A stretch of 64,000 nt of DNA from Thiotrichaceae bacterium (lineage in GTDB: Bacteria; Pseudomonadota; Gammaproteobacteria; Eutrophobiales; Eutrophobiaceae), in the NCBI GenBank assembly GCA_012960105.1, contig DUBV01000050.1, forward strand, positions 1 through 64,000, in the 5' to 3' direction. Numbering within the stretch: the first letter of the stretch is position 1; each line of letters begins with the position of its first letter. The notes beneath the pieces are model-generated. The model did no database searches. It worked only from the letters and a program-made list of their open reading frames with translations, and was not told the origin of the DNA. Shown here piece by piece: positions 8,461 to 19,204 of this stretch. The translations under genes and the position numbers were made by a program.

Positions 8461-9144
8461 ATGAAAATCACAGCCAAACTCGATCAAATACGCAAAGATA
8501 TAAGTGTAGCTGAAAAACAATTCCATCGTGACCAAGGTTCGGTATGCTTATTAGCTGTAAGCAAAACTCGAACTACCGATGAAATAATAACGGCGATAAG
8601 TGCAGGCCAACGTCATTTTGGTGAGAATTATTGTCAGGAAGCTGTTGAAAAAATAGAGGAAATTAACAATCCTGAAGCAATTTGGCATTTCATCGGTCCA
8701 ATTCAATCAAATAAAACCAAACAAATTGCCTCCTGTTTCGATTGGGTTCACACAATCGATCGTATCAAAATAGCCCGTCGCCTTGATGAAGCCCGATCTG
8801 AAGATAAAGCAGCTTTAAATATATGTATTCAAATTAATATTAGCGGGGAAGATAGCAAATCAGGTATTACTCTTGATAATGCTGAGGATTTTATTAATCA
8901 ACTTGAGCAATTTAAACGGCTAAGAGTACGCGGATTGATGGCATTACCTGCACCGACTAATGATTTCGACGAACAAAGAGCTGCTTTTTCACTATTAAAT
9001 AAGAAGCTGCATGGCTTAAATCGAAATAAACCTGAACTAGATACCCTATCTATAGGCACGAGTCAGGATATGGAAGCTGCAATTGCCGAAGGCGCCACGA
9101 TCGTTCGTATAGGCACGGCTATTTTTGGAGCACGCAATGCGTAA
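8461..9144 (+). CDS. yggS: YggS/PLPBP family pyridoxal phosphate homeostasis protein
   Basis: A 227-residue single-domain TIM-barrel PLP-binding protein. The PLP-binding lysine is K35 in LLAVSKT; HFGENY, WHFIGPIQSNK and the phosphate-binding end SIGTSQDMEAAI are all family motifs. It keeps PLP levels balanced rather than catalysing a known reaction. It opens the conserved yggS-proC-yggT-yggU cluster, divergent from pilT. No strong Shine-Dalgarno lies before the ATG (upstream TAATACGTCTTTTT). Confidence 0.94.
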   Translation: MKITAKLDQIRKDISVAEKQFHRDQGSVCLLAVSKTRTTDEIITAISAGQRHFGENYCQEAVEKIEEINNPEAIWHFIGPIQSNKTKQIASCFDWVHTIDRIKIARRLDEARSEDKAALNICIQINISGEDSKSGITLDNAEDFINQLEQFKRLRVRGLMALPAPTNDFDEQRAAFSLLNKKLHGLNRNKPELDTLSIGTSQDMEAAIAEGATIVRIGTAIFGARNA

Positions 9145-9254
9145 ATAGTTAGAAATACTCTTTAAATTGCCCCTTGAATTAACAATAGTAGCCCTGATAT
9201 TTTGTTTATACACCGTTATACTTTTCACCCTTAACATTTATAAAGTTATTAAAT

Positions 9255-10079
9255 ATGCAAAACTGCACAATAGCATTCATTGGCAGCGGCAATATGTCGC
9301 GTAGCTTGATTGGCGGCCTAATTACCAATGACGTTAAACCAGAACAATTGATCGCCACCGATCCCGATAGTGAACAGCGTGATGCCATTGCTAAGCAATT
9401 CGGCATCTCTACATTAGAAAATAATAACGAAGCTGTAGCCAAAGCTGATGTCATCCTTCTCGCTGTAAAACCACAAGTTATGCATGAAGTTGTTAGTAAC
9501 ATTGCAGATGCCGTTAAAGGAACGTCTAAACTAGTGATCTCTATTGCTGCCGGTGTAAGGCTAGCTTCAATTACAGAGTGGTTAGGAGAGTCTGCTGCTG
9601 CAATACGAGTGATGCCTAATACCCCAGCATTAATCCAGGCAGGCGCGGCGGCTTTATACGCCAATGAACACGCTACCGAAGCACAAAAAAATACTGCAGA
9701 AGCCATGCTACGTTCAGTTGGCACAGCAATCTGGCTAGACTCAGAAGATCAAATGGATGCGGTCACCGCATTATCCGGTAGTGGTCCAGCTTATTTTTTC
9801 TACTTCATGGAAGCCATGGAAAAAGCCGCTATAGAAATGGGACTAAGCAAAGAAAATGCAAGATTACTCACTATTGAAACAGCAGTTGGCGCATCGAAAA
9901 TGGCGCTATTATCTTCATCGGACCCAGCGACACTACGTAAACAAGTCACTTCACCTGGTGGCACAACAGAACAAGCTTTGAATACCTTTATACAAGGTAA
10001 AATGGATGAACTAGTACAAAAGGCAATGGAAGCAGCAAAGCAACGCTCCATTGAATTATCACAATCATTTGGTAAATAG
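9255..10079 (+). CDS. proC: Pyrroline-5-carboxylate reductase
   Basis: Last step of proline synthesis: reduction of pyrroline-5-carboxylate with NAD(P)H. The N-terminal Rossmann motif is FIGSGNMSRSLIGGL. The conserved VMPNTPA, the substrate-binding SGSGPAY and the SPGGTTEQAL stretch near residue 235 are present. It has 274 residues, which is normal. The preceding 110-nt gap after yggS is AT-rich with no clear terminator, so both genes probably share a transcript. yggT starts two bases after its stop. Confidence 0.96.
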   Translation: MQNCTIAFIGSGNMSRSLIGGLITNDVKPEQLIATDPDSEQRDAIAKQFGISTLENNNEAVAKADVILLAVKPQVMHEVVSNIADAVKGTSKLVISIAAGVRLASITEWLGESAAAIRVMPNTPALIQAGAAALYANEHATEAQKNTAEAMLRSVGTAIWLDSEDQMDAVTALSGSGPAYFFYFMEAMEKAAIEMGLSKENARLLTIETAVGASKMALLSSSDPATLRKQVTSPGGTTEQALNTFIQGKMDELVQKAMEAAKQRSIELSQSFGK

Positions 10080-10081
10080 AT

Positions 10082-10660
10082 ATGGGCGGAAGTTTTATAC
10101 AAGCAGCTGTTTTTTTAATTGAGATTATTTTCGGACTTTATATTCTCGCTGTTTTATTACGCTTCTTACTAGCAAGAGTACGCGCAGATTTTTACAATCC
10201 TCTATCTCAATTTATCGTCAAAATTACCAACCCACCGATAAAACCCTTACGTCGTTTAATCCCCGGTTATTTTGGAATCGATTGGCCATCAATCGTTTTA
10301 TTATTCTTAGTACAAGGACTGGAAATAATTTTAATCTCACTCGTAGCCAGCGGCCACGTGCCATCACCCCTGGGATTATTTGTACTCACCCTGGCTTATT
10401 TGATAAAAGAAGTAATATATGTGTACCTGTTTATTATTTTTATCCAAATTGTAATCAGTTGGATAAACCCTGGAGCATATAACCCTATCACTGTAATCAT
10501 GTATCAACTAAGTGAACCCATATTAAAACCCGCACGTAAATTAATTCCCTCAGCTGGAGGTTTCGACTTCTCACCGATGGTCGTTATCATCTGTTTGCAA
10601 TTGTTAATGATTTTACTAACTTCACCTTTGATGAAATTAGGTGCACAACTAGCAAGATAG
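10082..10660 (+). CDS. yggT: YggT family inner membrane protein
   Basis: A 192-residue integral membrane protein made of two similar YGGT repeats. The first half carries a hydrophobic segment followed by NPLSQFIVKITNPPIKPLRRLIP, and the second half repeats it as NPITVIMYQLSEPILKPARKLIP. About four membrane segments are likely. Its function is unknown in detail; E. coli YggT has been linked to osmotic/potassium tolerance. It starts 2 nt after the proC stop, so it is translationally coupled. Confidence 0.93.
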   Translation: MGGSFIQAAVFLIEIIFGLYILAVLLRFLLARVRADFYNPLSQFIVKITNPPIKPLRRLIPGYFGIDWPSIVLLFLVQGLEIILISLVASGHVPSPLGLFVLTLAYLIKEVIYVYLFIIFIQIVISWINPGAYNPITVIMYQLSEPILKPARKLIPSAGGFDFSPMVVIICLQLLMILLTSPLMKLGAQLAR

Positions 10661-10670
10661 TTTTATACCG

Positions 10671-10967
10671 ATGTCTTTTTATCAATGGCAAAATAAAGAC
10701 TTACTATTAAAACTACACGTACAACCCCGAGCAAAAGAAAATAGTATCACCGGCATACATGGTGAGATGTTAAAACTAAAAATTAAATCACCGCCGGTTG
10801 ATAATAAAGCGAATAAAGAAATTGTTTCTTATCTTGCTAAGGAATTTAATGTTACTAAATCGAGTGTTGAATTAATTAGTGGACAGATTAGTAGGGACAA
10901 GAGGTTTTTAATTAAGGAAGCAAAGGTTTTTCCGAAGTGGTTTAAAGAGTTATCAGAGCAGGCTTAA
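10671..10967 (+). CDS. yggU: YggU family (DUF167) protein
   Basis: A 98-residue cytoplasmic protein of the DUF167 family. The conserved LHVQPRAKENSITG and the strongly conserved SPPVDNKANKEIVSYLAKEF near residues 38-58 are visible. The biochemical function of the family is unknown. It follows yggT by 10 nt and ends the four-gene cluster, converging with xthA. A perfect inverted repeat lies in the short gap between the two convergent genes. Confidence 0.92.
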   Translation: MSFYQWQNKDLLLKLHVQPRAKENSITGIHGEMLKLKIKSPPVDNKANKEIVSYLAKEFNVTKSSVELISGQISRDKRFLIKEAKVFPKWFKELSEQA

Positions 10968-10995
10968 TTAGGCGAAACCAATACAAAAACTGCTT

Positions 10996-11017
10996 ATTTG
11001 AAGCTAAAGCTTCAAAT
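10996..11017. terminator. Inverted repeat between convergent yggU and xthA
   Basis: ATTTGAAGCT and AGCTTCAAAT form a perfect 10-bp stem with a 2-nt spacer, overlapping the last codons of xthA. On the minus strand it is followed a few bases later by GTTTTTG, so weak termination of xthA is plausible. There is no T-run on the plus side. Confidence 0.45.
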
Positions 11018-11777
11018 CATAATTAGTAATTAAAGGCGCATGATCAGAAAACCGTTCATCCTTATAAATCGATACCGATTTAATCTTATCCTTCAACCCT
11101 GGAGTAACAATCTGATAATCAATCCGCCACCCTGTATTATTTGCCCATGCCTGTCCGCGATTTGACCACCATGTGTATTGATCCGGTTCCTGATTAACCA
11201 CACGAAATGAATCCACCATACCGACTTCATCAAACAACTGATCCATCCATGCGCGTTCTTCAGGTAAGAAACCTGAATTCTTTTGATTTGCTTTCCAGTT
11301 CTTAAGATCAATTTCTTTATGCGCTATATTCCAATCGCCGCAAATAATATACTCACGTCTTTGGCGACGCATTTTTTTTAGTATGGGATTGAATTGATCT
11401 AGAAATTCATATTTAAGCAACTGTCGTTCTTCTTTTGATGAACCTGAGGGAAGGTATAACGACACGACGCTTAGTTTGCCAAAATCTGCTTGTAGATATC
11501 GGCCTTCTGTATCCGCAACTTCCCAACCAAGCCTGTCAGTAATTTTATCGGGTTTTTTCTTACTATAAATTGCTGTGCCGCTATAACCTTTTTTAACGGC
11601 ATCATTAAAACAGGCGTGATATCCCTTGGGTTGCAGTATTTCTTCTATAAGTTGTTCCGTGTGTGCTTTGGTTTCCTGTATACAGATTACATCGGCTTTT
11701 TCTTTTTGTATCCAGTCAAAAAAACCTTTTCGATGTGCGGCACGAATACCATTAACATTTGCACTGATTACTTTCAC
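11004..11777 (-). CDS. xthA: Exodeoxyribonuclease III
   Basis: AP endonuclease and 3'-5' exonuclease of base excision repair, endonuclease/exonuclease/phosphatase fold. Motifs: MKVISANVNGIRAA at the start, the metal ligand glutamate in CIQETKA, the catalytic GDWNIAH, and the final SDHAPLI. It has 257 residues, normal for the family. It is divergent from pyrE, with a MITE-like repeat in the shared upstream region. It is close to the P. aeruginosa arrangement in which the gene lies near pyrE. Confidence 0.95.
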   Translation of the reverse strand: MKVISANVNGIRAAHRKGFFDWIQKEKADVICIQETKAHTEQLIEEILQPKGYHACFNDAVKKGYSGTAIYSKKKPDKITDRLGWEVADTEGRYLQADFGKLSVVSLYLPSGSSKEERQLLKYEFLDQFNPILKKMRRQRREYIICGDWNIAHKEIDLKNWKANQKNSGFLPEERAWMDQLFDEVGMVDSFRVVNQEPDQYTWWSNRGQAWANNTGWRIDYQIVTPGLKDKIKSVSIYKDERFSDHAPLITNYDLKL

Positions 11778-11802
11778 TTCTGTCTCCCGTTTATTTTGTT
11801 AT

Positions 11803-11925
11803 TATACGACTACATAGATGTAGCCGGTAGGGCTAAGAAGGACGATGAACACGGAAGTTCGAGTGTCGCGTTCGCAGGAAGCGAAGGAGCGACTGCTAAA
11901 GCCGCATGATAAACAATTGTAAATA
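11803..11925. repeat. MITE-like intergenic repeat, divergent copy C
   Basis: ACGACTACATAGATGTAG.CGGTAGGGC here aligns with ACGACTGCATGGATGCAG.AGGTAGAGC in copy B, with most differences being G/A or C/T changes. Both versions keep a small hairpin (CTACAT-AG-ATGTAG here, CTGCAT-GG-ATGCAG in copy B), so the changes are compensatory. TTCGAG and AGGAAGC follow as in copy B. It fills the xthA-pyrE divergent region and must contain or flank both promoters. The boundaries are approximate. Confidence 0.55.
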
Positions 11926-11939
11926 TTATAGGAAAGCAG

Positions 11940-12590
11940 ATGGAACAGTATCAAAAAGAATTTATTGAGTTCGCTATCGAAAAGCAGGTGTTACGTTTTG
12001 GCGAATTCACACTAAAGTCAGGCCGAGTAAGTCCTTATTTTTTCAATAGCGGTTTATTTAATGACGGTAAAAGCCTGACAAAATTGGGGCAGTACTATGC
12101 CCGGGCAGTTATGCATTCTGGCATGGAATTCGACATGATTTATGGCCCTGCTTACAAAGGAATTCCTCTAGCTTCAACAATGGCAATTGCTTTTCAACAA
12201 GATCATCAAACTAATTACCCATTTTGCTTTAATCGAAAAGAGGTAAAGGATCATGGCGAAGGCGGTATTACCTTCGGCGCAGATATTAATGGCCGAGTCT
12301 TGATTATTGATGATGTCATTTCAGCCGGCACATCTATTAGAGAATCAATTGAAATTATTACATCAAAAGGTGGCTCAACAGTTGGTGCTGTTATTGCTGT
12401 TGATAGACAAGAACGCGGCTTAGGCGAGCAATCTGCAATTCAGGAAGTGGAACAACTACACAATATTAAGGTCATAAGTATTGTCAGCCTTGAGCACATC
12501 ATTACTTATTTGGCTGAACATAGTGAAATGCAAGCGCATCTTGATGCTATTAATGCTTACGAAAGTCAGTATGGCGCTGCTAAAGCATGA
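11940..12590 (+). CDS. pyrE: Orotate phosphoribosyltransferase
   Basis: Converts orotate and PRPP to OMP in pyrimidine synthesis. The PRPP-binding motif [16 protein letters not shown] is at about residues 119-134, with [15 protein letters not shown] near the start and the flexible loop [13 protein letters not shown] in the middle. It is 216 residues, normal for the gammaproteobacterial enzyme. AGGAAAGC precedes the ATG. It is not linked to rph here. Confidence 0.96.
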   Translation: MEQYQKEFIEFAIEKQVLRFGEFTLKSGRVSPYFFNSGLFNDGKSLTKLGQYYARAVMHSGMEFDMIYGPAYKGIPLASTMAIAFQQDHQTNYPFCFNRKEVKDHGEGGITFGADINGRVLIIDDVISAGTSIRESIEIITSKGGSTVGAVIAVDRQERGLGEQSAIQEVEQLHNIKVISIVSLEHIITYLAEHSEMQAHLDAINAYESQYGAAKA

Positions 12591-12658
12591 TTTGAGACGC
12601 GAGGCATACTATACTCACGCACTTGGATACAATTAAATACACAGTCAGGAGAAACGCT

Positions 12659-13288
12659 GTGAGAAAGCAATTATTTAGTACTTTAGTTATTCTGTTATCA
12701 CTAAGTGGACTAATTTTTTCAGGCTCTGTTCAAGCAAGGATGAAATGCTGGAAAAATGATGAAGGCGTTAGAGAATGTGGAGATAAAATTCCACCCGAAT
12801 TTGCACAGAAAAGTCATGAGGAACTAGGAAAAGGCGGTCTTGTAAGGGAAAAAACTAAACGCGCTTTAACGGACGAAGAATTAGTTGAACAACAGCGCTT
12901 GGATAAAATTAAAGCTGCTGAAGAAAAAGAGCTCGCAAAACAACAGAAAAAGGATGAAATACTACTTAATACTTTTAGTAATGTTGAAGATATCGAAAGA
13001 GCCAGAGATGAACGCGTCACTGCATTAGAAGCAGCTATTAGCTTGACTAAAGGTCGAAATGAAAAGATACATAGCGAACTTGATAAACGTATCCAAAAAG
13101 CAGCAGCAGCAGAAAGAGCAGGCAAAACACCTTCCGAAGCATTACTGAAAGATATTGAATCTTTAAATCGACAGCTAAAGAACAATGAGGTATTTATAGA
13201 AGGAAAACATGCTGAACAAGAAGTAATTAAAACCGAGCATGCTAAAGACATAGCCCACTTTAAAAAGCTTAAGGGAATAAGTGATTAA
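12659..13288 (+). CDS. Secreted DUF4124-like coiled-coil protein
   Basis: I prefer the GTG at 12659, 12 codons inside the ORF track start, because AGGAG lies 7 nt before it and the protein then begins with a clean Sec signal peptide (RKQLFSTLVILLSLSGLIFSGSVQA). The mature N-terminus has MKCWKNDEGVRECGDKIPPEF, a DUF4124-type motif with two cysteines. The rest is highly charged, about 150 residues of predicted helix and coiled coil (RLDKIKAAEEKELAKQQKK). Probably periplasmic. Function is unknown. A terminator for it lies inside the convergent slmA gene. Confidence 0.75.
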   Translation: MRKQLFSTLVILLSLSGLIFSGSVQARMKCWKNDEGVRECGDKIPPEFAQKSHEELGKGGLVREKTKRALTDEELVEQQRLDKIKAAEEKELAKQQKKDEILLNTFSNVEDIERARDERVTALEAAISLTKGRNEKIHSELDKRIQKAAAAERAGKTPSEALLKDIESLNRQLKNNEVFIEGKHAEQEVIKTEHAKDIAHFKKLKGISD

Positions 13289-13303
13289 ATGTAAGTATTC
13301 GTA

Positions 13304-13894
13304 CTATCTGAATAAACCTGTACGCATAGCAACCCACTGATCAGCCCAATGTTCAGTGGGTTTTTTTGTGAAAGAACTACGCACAAACTGAGATAGTTTT
13401 CCTTCTATGTGAGTCAACATTTGATTCGATGCTGCTTCCATATTACTAATCGCCCTAGGACCGCCACTTAAATTAGCTTCTCGTAATATTTGTCTAAACT
13501 GCGTATCAAGTCGTTCAAAAAACTGCATCACTCGTGTTCGTAAACGTTCATTCTCTCCCAGCAAGGCATCGCCAATTAAGATACGTGTTATTCCCGGATT
13601 CTTTTCAGAAAACCCCAACATCAATTGGATAATTTTTTCACAACGCACTGTTGCATCAGTTTCATTATTAACAATTTTATTAATTAAACCAAAAACTGAT
13701 TCCTCAGCAAAATCTATCAACGCTTCAAACATTTTTGCCTTACTTGCAAAGTGTCTATATAAAGCAGCTTCCGAAACACCAACTGCTTTGGCAAGGCTTG
13801 CTGTTGTAATACGAGCCCCTGGATTTGTTTCCAGTTCGCTAGCCAGCACTTCAAGAATTTGTTGTCGTCTATTTAGTTTGTTATTTGTCGTCAT
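13304..13894 (-). CDS. slmA: SlmA nucleoid occlusion factor (TetR family)
   Basis: A 196-residue DNA-binding protein that blocks FtsZ ring assembly over the chromosome. The N-terminal helix-turn-helix RITTASLAKAVGVSEAALYRHFASK is the SlmA-specific version, and the total length matches E. coli SlmA (198). It lies 20 nt downstream of argB on the same strand, an order found in other gammaproteobacteria where slmA is next to the coaBC-dut genes. The 3' end of the gene doubles as a terminator for the convergent gene. Confidence 0.94.
   Translation of the reverse strand: MTTNNKLNRRQQILEVLASELETNPGARITTASLAKAVGVSEAALYRHFASKAKMFEALIDFAEESVFGLINKIVNNETDATVRCEKIIQLMLGFSEKNPGITRILIGDALLGENERLRTRVMQFFERLDTQFRQILREANLSGGPRAISNMEAASNQMLTHIEGKLSQFVRSSFTKKPTEHWADQWVAMRTGLFR
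13333..13367 (+). terminator. Plus-strand terminator embedded in the slmA coding end
   Basis: CCCACTGA at 13333-13340 pairs with TCAGTGGG at 13353-13360 and is followed by seven T residues. It lies about 45 nt beyond the stop of the plus-strand DUF4124-like gene and inside the last codons of slmA. The DNA therefore serves as both a coding end and a terminator. Confidence 0.7.
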
Positions 13895-13913
13895 TATTAA
13901 ATATTCTTAATTT

Positions 13914-14855
<942 letters not shown>

Positions 14856-14897
14856 TTAAAGTTACTTAAATATATTTACAAAAATAATAACCTATTT

Positions 14898-17426
14898 TTA
14901 AAATGGTATTTTAACATCCGGTAGAACGAGTTGAATTGCCCCACGAAATTCAGACTTGATACGTTCAAGCACTGCTTCGCTTTCTCCTTCAAACCTCAAA
15001 ATAATATAAGGCGAAGTATTTGAAGGCCTAGCTAATCCCCAACCATCACTATATTCAATTCGTAAACCATCAATATCAATAATTTCTGCATTTGACACCG
15101 CTATTTTTTTTGTTAATTCTTCCATAAAACTGGCATGCATTTCTTCATCTACAGGCAAACGCAATTCAGGAGTTGAAAACCCATCCGGGAGTTCAGCAAA
15201 CAACTCTGTTGGAGTTCCCTCACTATTGCCAAATATTTCAACAAAACGTGCCGAGGTATATAAAGCATCATCAAAACCATACCAACGTTCTTTAAAAAAG
15301 ATATGACCACTCATCTCGCCCGCTAGTGGCGAATCAACTTCTCTCATTTTATTTTTAATAAATGAATGGCCTGTTTTCCACATTAATGGTTCGCCACCAT
15401 TAGTTTCAATTATTGATTTTAAATAACGACTACATTTAACATCAAAAATAATTTTTCCGCCTTGATTACGAGAGAGTACATCTTTAGCCAATAACATTAA
15501 TTGGCGATCTGGCCAGATGATATTACCTTCTGCATCTACCACGCCTAGACGATCACCATCACCATCAAAAGCAAAACCAATATCTGCACCTTCTGCTTTG
15601 ACTCTTTCAATTAGTTCTTGCAGGTTTTCAGGTTGACTCGGATCAGGATGATGATTAGGAAAAGTACCATCAATATCACAATACATTTCAATGACATCAT
15701 GACCGACAGCATTGAGTAGTTGCGGCGCTAATGTGCCAGCTACACCATTGCCACAATCAACAACGATCTTTAATGATGAACCCAGAGCAACAGGAATGTC
15801 TTCTGAAATTCGTCGAACGTAATCTGCTGAAATATCAGTATGACGAAGATCGCCTTGTCCACTGTTGTGTTCGCCCGCTACTGCACGACTTTGAATTTCC
15901 TTGATCTCATCGCCACTTAGTGTTTTGCCCGCCAACATAATTTTAAGGCCATTATATTCAGCCGCATTATGACTCCCCGTAAGCATAACACCGCTACCAG
16001 TTTCCAGATGGTATGTTGCAAAATACAATACAGGCGTTGGCACAACACCTATATCAATCACATCGCGACCAGTACTACGTAAACCTTTTATTAACGAATC
16101 ACCTAGCATCGGGCTGGAAATTCGACCATCGCGAGCAACCACAAGAGCTTGCTGGCCTTGCTCATGAGCCATAGAACCAATGGCGCGACCAATTTCATAG
16201 ACGACTTCTTCCGTTAAAGTTTCACCTGCAATACCGCGGATATCGTAAGCACGAAAAATAACCGGAGCAATTTGTAATCGCTTGTCTTCTTTATCTGTTT
16301 CGCCCTGATTTACTTCATCTGCAAGAGGTTCTACAGTATCTGCTTCTGAATCAAAAAGAGGTGCTGCCATCATAGTCGCATCATCGCTAGCTAGTCCTTG
16401 CGAAACTGGCTTTAGGTTAGCTGTAATACGATCGCCTTTTGGTAATTGCGGGATCATATGTTCAACACCAGGGTGTGCGCCTTCGGCAATAGCACGTACA
16501 GCGCCTTCATAAGTTACTAAATCATCACCTGAATTACTTGCAGAAGATGAGCTGGCAGAAGCGAAACCTCTTTTTTGCATAACAAAATAAACAGCTCCGC
16601 CAATAAGTAACAATAAAACAATGATCGGTATGATTGGGAGACCAGAAGAAGTTTCTTCATTTGCAGCAACCATTTTTTCACCCGCAGACCAATAAGCAAT
16701 CGTCCAATGCGTATCATTAACACTAACCGTCGTCGCTTTACCATGCCTTAACGTAGCATCACCTATTTTTGTTAATACTAATGTCCTGCCTGAGGCACGT
16801 TGCGTCAATTCCGCGTAACCGCCTTCAATAGTTAAATCTTTCGCAAGCTCATCAAAATAATTAATGCTTATACTCAAATGCAAAAGACCAATTAGTTCAA
16901 AGGCGTTGTTAGTAACTCGTTCGACCATAACGATATGTTCATTTGGAGATCCAAACAGATGTACTTCTGTATTTATCTGACTTCTGGTTTCTGCTTTCTT
17001 GAGCATATCTATGGAAGCGTAACTAAATGGAGGCACCGAAGCATTATCAAGCTCATATGATTTCGGTTTTATATAACGTAATTTTAAAGCTTGCTCGAAT
17101 CTTGACTGCTTTTCTTCTGCAGCCGCAATCAGCGCTGTGTCTTCAGCGCCACTTGCAAATAAAGAAATGGTCTGTTGCTCTCTAGCAAGGACTGAAAGTC
17201 TGTCTTTTATTAAACCCAGGTCTTTTTGTACTTGAGTTGCTGTATCGCGCGCCTTTGCCTCTATCGCTTCACGCTTTGCTTTTTCTGCATCAGCAGAAAT
17301 TTTTGAATACAACGCCCAGCCACCACCGACAACGACAAAAAAGACAATAACACTTACCGATATAATAGCTGCCTGTCTGATAACTCGTCGGCTAAATCGC
17401 CTGTTAGTAACTGGCCCATCAACCAT
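14898..17426 (-). CDS. algC: Phosphomannomutase/phosphoglucomutase AlgC with membrane-anchored N-terminal extension
   Basis: I prefer ATG 17426 (start [10 protein letters not shown]) over the ORF track start because GGAG lies 8 nt upstream and the overlap with dut is then only 8 nt. The protein has 842 residues. The C-terminal ~460 residues are the phosphohexomutase: phosphoserine loop TGSHN, metal loop FDGDGDRLG, sugar loop GEMSGH, phosphate-binding RPSNTSP. The N-terminal part has a membrane segment at about 15-37, a periplasmic sensor-like domain and a second segment ([19 protein letters not shown]), then a linker. Long AlgC forms are known in Pseudomonas. It makes mannose-1-P and glucose-1-P for LPS and exopolysaccharide. 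Confidence 0.9.
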   Translation of the reverse strand: MVDGPVTNRRFSRRVIRQAAIISVSVIVFFVVVGGGWALYSKISADAEKAKREAIEAKARDTATQVQKDLGLIKDRLSVLAREQQTISLFASGAEDTALIAAAEEKQSRFEQALKLRYIKPKSYELDNASVPPFSYASIDMLKKAETRSQINTEVHLFGSPNEHIVMVERVTNNAFELIGLLHLSISINYFDELAKDLTIEGGYAELTQRASGRTLVLTKIGDATLRHGKATTVSVNDTHWTIAYWSAGEKMVAANEETSSGLPIIPIIVLLLLIGGAVYFVMQKRGFASASSSSASNSGDDLVTYEGAVRAIAEGAHPGVEHMIPQLPKGDRITANLKPVSQGLASDDATMMAAPLFDSEADTVEPLADEVNQGETDKEDKRLQIAPVIFRAYDIRGIAGETLTEEVVYEIGRAIGSMAHEQGQQALVVARDGRISSPMLGDSLIKGLRSTGRDVIDIGVVPTPVLYFATYHLETGSGVMLTGSHNAAEYNGLKIMLAGKTLSGDEIKEIQSRAVAGEHNSGQGDLRHTDISADYVRRISEDIPVALGSSLKIVVDCGNGVAGTLAPQLLNAVGHDVIEMYCDIDGTFPNHHPDPSQPENLQELIERVKAEGADIGFAFDGDGDRLGVVDAEGNIIWPDRQLMLLAKDVLSRNQGGKIIFDVKCSRYLKSIIETNGGEPLMWKTGHSFIKNKMREVDSPLAGEMSGHIFFKERWYGFDDALYTSARFVEIFGNSEGTPTELFAELPDGFSTPELRLPVDEEMHASFMEELTKKIAVSNAEIIDIDGLRIEYSDGWGLARPSNTSPYIILRFEGESEAVLERIKSEFRGAIQLVLPDVKIPF

Positions 17427-17913
17427 TAACTTTCTCCACTGTCTTTGTGCTTGGGTCATGAGACACACCTGTATGACCAAAGCCACCTGCGCCTCTCATT
17501 GTCTCAGTAAATGAATCGACAAATTCGAAGCTCGCTTGTACAACAGGAACTATCACCATTTGTGCAATTCTGTCTCCCGGATTAATCGTAAATGACGACT
17601 CACTTCTATTCCAACAAGAAACAAAAATTTCGCCTTGATAATCCGAGTCAATTAATCCGGTTAAATTTCCTAAAACAATGCCATGTTTATGTCCTAGGCC
17701 TGAACGCGGTAACAACATAGCTGCGTATGCATTATCAGCAATATGAATAGCAAAGCCCGCGGGTATTAATATAGTTTCCCCGGGGGTTATATTAAGAACA
17801 TCATTAATGCATGCACAGAGATCCAGACCAGCAGAGCCTTCTGTTGCATAATTTGGCAAAGGAAATTCATTTCCCAAACGCTCATCAATGAGTTTTATTC
17901 GTATTTTTTCCAT
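17419..17913 (-). CDS. dut: dUTP diphosphatase
   Basis: Hydrolyses dUTP to dUMP, protecting DNA from uracil. The five trimeric dUTPase motifs are visible: [39 protein letters not shown], and [13 protein letters not shown] 17913 ([10 protein letters not shown]) is chosen because the ORF track start is a TTG with no ribosome-binding site; this gives 164 residues, a little longer than E. coli Dut. The 5' end overlaps the coaBC end by 29 nt and the 3' end overlaps algC by 8 nt, so the three genes are tightly coupled. Confidence 0.95.
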   Translation of the reverse strand: MEKIRIKLIDERLGNEFPLPNYATEGSAGLDLCACINDVLNITPGETILIPAGFAIHIADNAYAAMLLPRSGLGHKHGIVLGNLTGLIDSDYQGEIFVSCWNRSESSFTINPGDRIAQMVIVPVVQASFEFVDSFTETMRGAGGFGHTGVSHDPSTKTVEKVNG

Positions 17914-19099
17914 TATATTGATCAGCAATAAGACTTATCAGGTTTCTCGCCAATCTGTTTTTTGGCGCTTGTTGTAATTGTTTTTGTCCTGTTTTCCAGA
18001 ATACCGTCATTGCATTTGTATCAACATCAAATCCCGCATTATCTCCCACCAGATTAGCTGCAATCATATCCAGTTTTTTAGAACGTAATTTTAATTGTGC
18101 ATTTGACTCAAGATTTTCCGTCTCTGCAGCAAAGCCAACCGAAAAAGGTGCGCTTTGTAGTGCAGCAACTTCTAACAGAATATCAGGATTTTTCTTTAAC
18201 TTTAACTCAAATGAGTCACTGGATTTTTTTATTTTTTGTTGTGATATTGTTTCCAGACTGTAATCCGCTACCGCTGCGGCTGAAATAAAAATATCAGTAT
18301 CACTAATTTTTTGCATTACTGCACTATGCATCTCCGCTGCAGAACTTACATTTGTTACTTTTACTCTTTCCGGTTCCGGCAAATTAACTGGCCCAGAAAT
18401 AAGTGAAACATCTGCTCCCGCCTCAAGTGCTGCCATAGCTACGGCATAACCCATTTTTCCAGAACTACGATTACTAATATATCGTACCGGATCAATCGCT
18501 TCACGAGTGGGACCTGCAGTAACCAGAATTCGAGAGCCTGTAAGAATGTTTGTCTCAAATGTTTTTGCTGTTAATAAGGCAAGTTCATCTGCTTCGAGCA
18601 TACGGCCAGGACCATTTTCACCACAAGCCTGATCACCCTCTGCTGGACCAAGAATAACGACACCTCTGGTTTTCAATTTTTCCAGATTCTCTTGTGTCGC
18701 TGCGTTTAACCACATTTGCTGATTCATCGCTGGGGCAACTAATATTGGGACATCTGCAGCCAGACACAAAGTGCTTAATAAATCGTCAGCATAGCCATTT
18801 GCGACTCTGGCGATAAAATTTGCACTGGCAGGTGCAATCAGGATTACGTCCGCCCACCGAGCTAATTCAATATGCCCCATTGCTGACTCTGTTTCCAAAT
18901 CCAGCAATTCTGTGTGCACGACTTTTCCTGATAAGGCCTGAAAGGTTAATGGCGTAACAAATTCTGTGGCTCCGCGCGTCATAACGACTTGCACATCAGC
19001 ACCATTCTTTTGCAATAAACGCAGCAAAACGGCAGTTTTATAAGCTGCTATGCCTCCTGTCACCCCTAATAGAATTCGTTTACCGGTTAATCGATACAT
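17885..19099 (-). CDS. coaBC: Bifunctional CoaBC (phosphopantothenoylcysteine synthetase/decarboxylase)
   Basis: Two steps of coenzyme A synthesis. The N-terminal CoaC flavoprotein domain shows [12 protein letters not shown], the [19 protein letters not shown] stretch and the PAMNQQMW motif. The C-terminal CoaB domain shows [29 protein letters not shown] and the late KKNPDIL motif with the lysine typical of CoaB. The 404-residue length is normal. It is divergent from radC, as in E. coli, and leads the coaBC-dut-algC-argB run. Confidence 0.96.
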   Translation of the reverse strand: MYRLTGKRILLGVTGGIAAYKTAVLLRLLQKNGADVQVVMTRGATEFVTPLTFQALSGKVVHTELLDLETESAMGHIELARWADVILIAPASANFIARVANGYADDLLSTLCLAADVPILVAPAMNQQMWLNAATQENLEKLKTRGVVILGPAEGDQACGENGPGRMLEADELALLTAKTFETNILTGSRILVTAGPTREAIDPVRYISNRSSGKMGYAVAMAALEAGADVSLISGPVNLPEPERVKVTNVSSAAEMHSAVMQKISDTDIFISAAAVADYSLETISQQKIKKSSDSFELKLKKNPDILLEVAALQSAPFSVGFAAETENLESNAQLKLRSKKLDMIAANLVGDNAGFDVDTNAMTVFWKTGQKQLQQAPKNRLARNLISLIADQYNGKNTNKTH

Positions 19100-19204
19100 A
19101 TGTTTTTGATTTTACCTTATTATTACTATCAGTGATGTACATAATTATGGATTTAGCATGTACTCACATACATTTAAAAGTAACTGTAACAAGGAGTGTT
19201 ACCG

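Noticed and set aside
9046-9724. Minus-strand ORFs antisense to yggS and proC
   Set aside because: Shadows of two clearly conserved plus-strand genes.
11616-11909. 97-residue plus-strand ORF antisense to xthA and through repeat copy C
   Set aside because: It is an antisense shadow of xthA that runs into the repeat; no independent support.
12814-13251. 145-residue serine-rich minus-strand ORF
   Set aside because: An antisense shadow of the lysine/glutamate-rich coiled-coil gene, which gives artificial Ser/Phe-rich translations.
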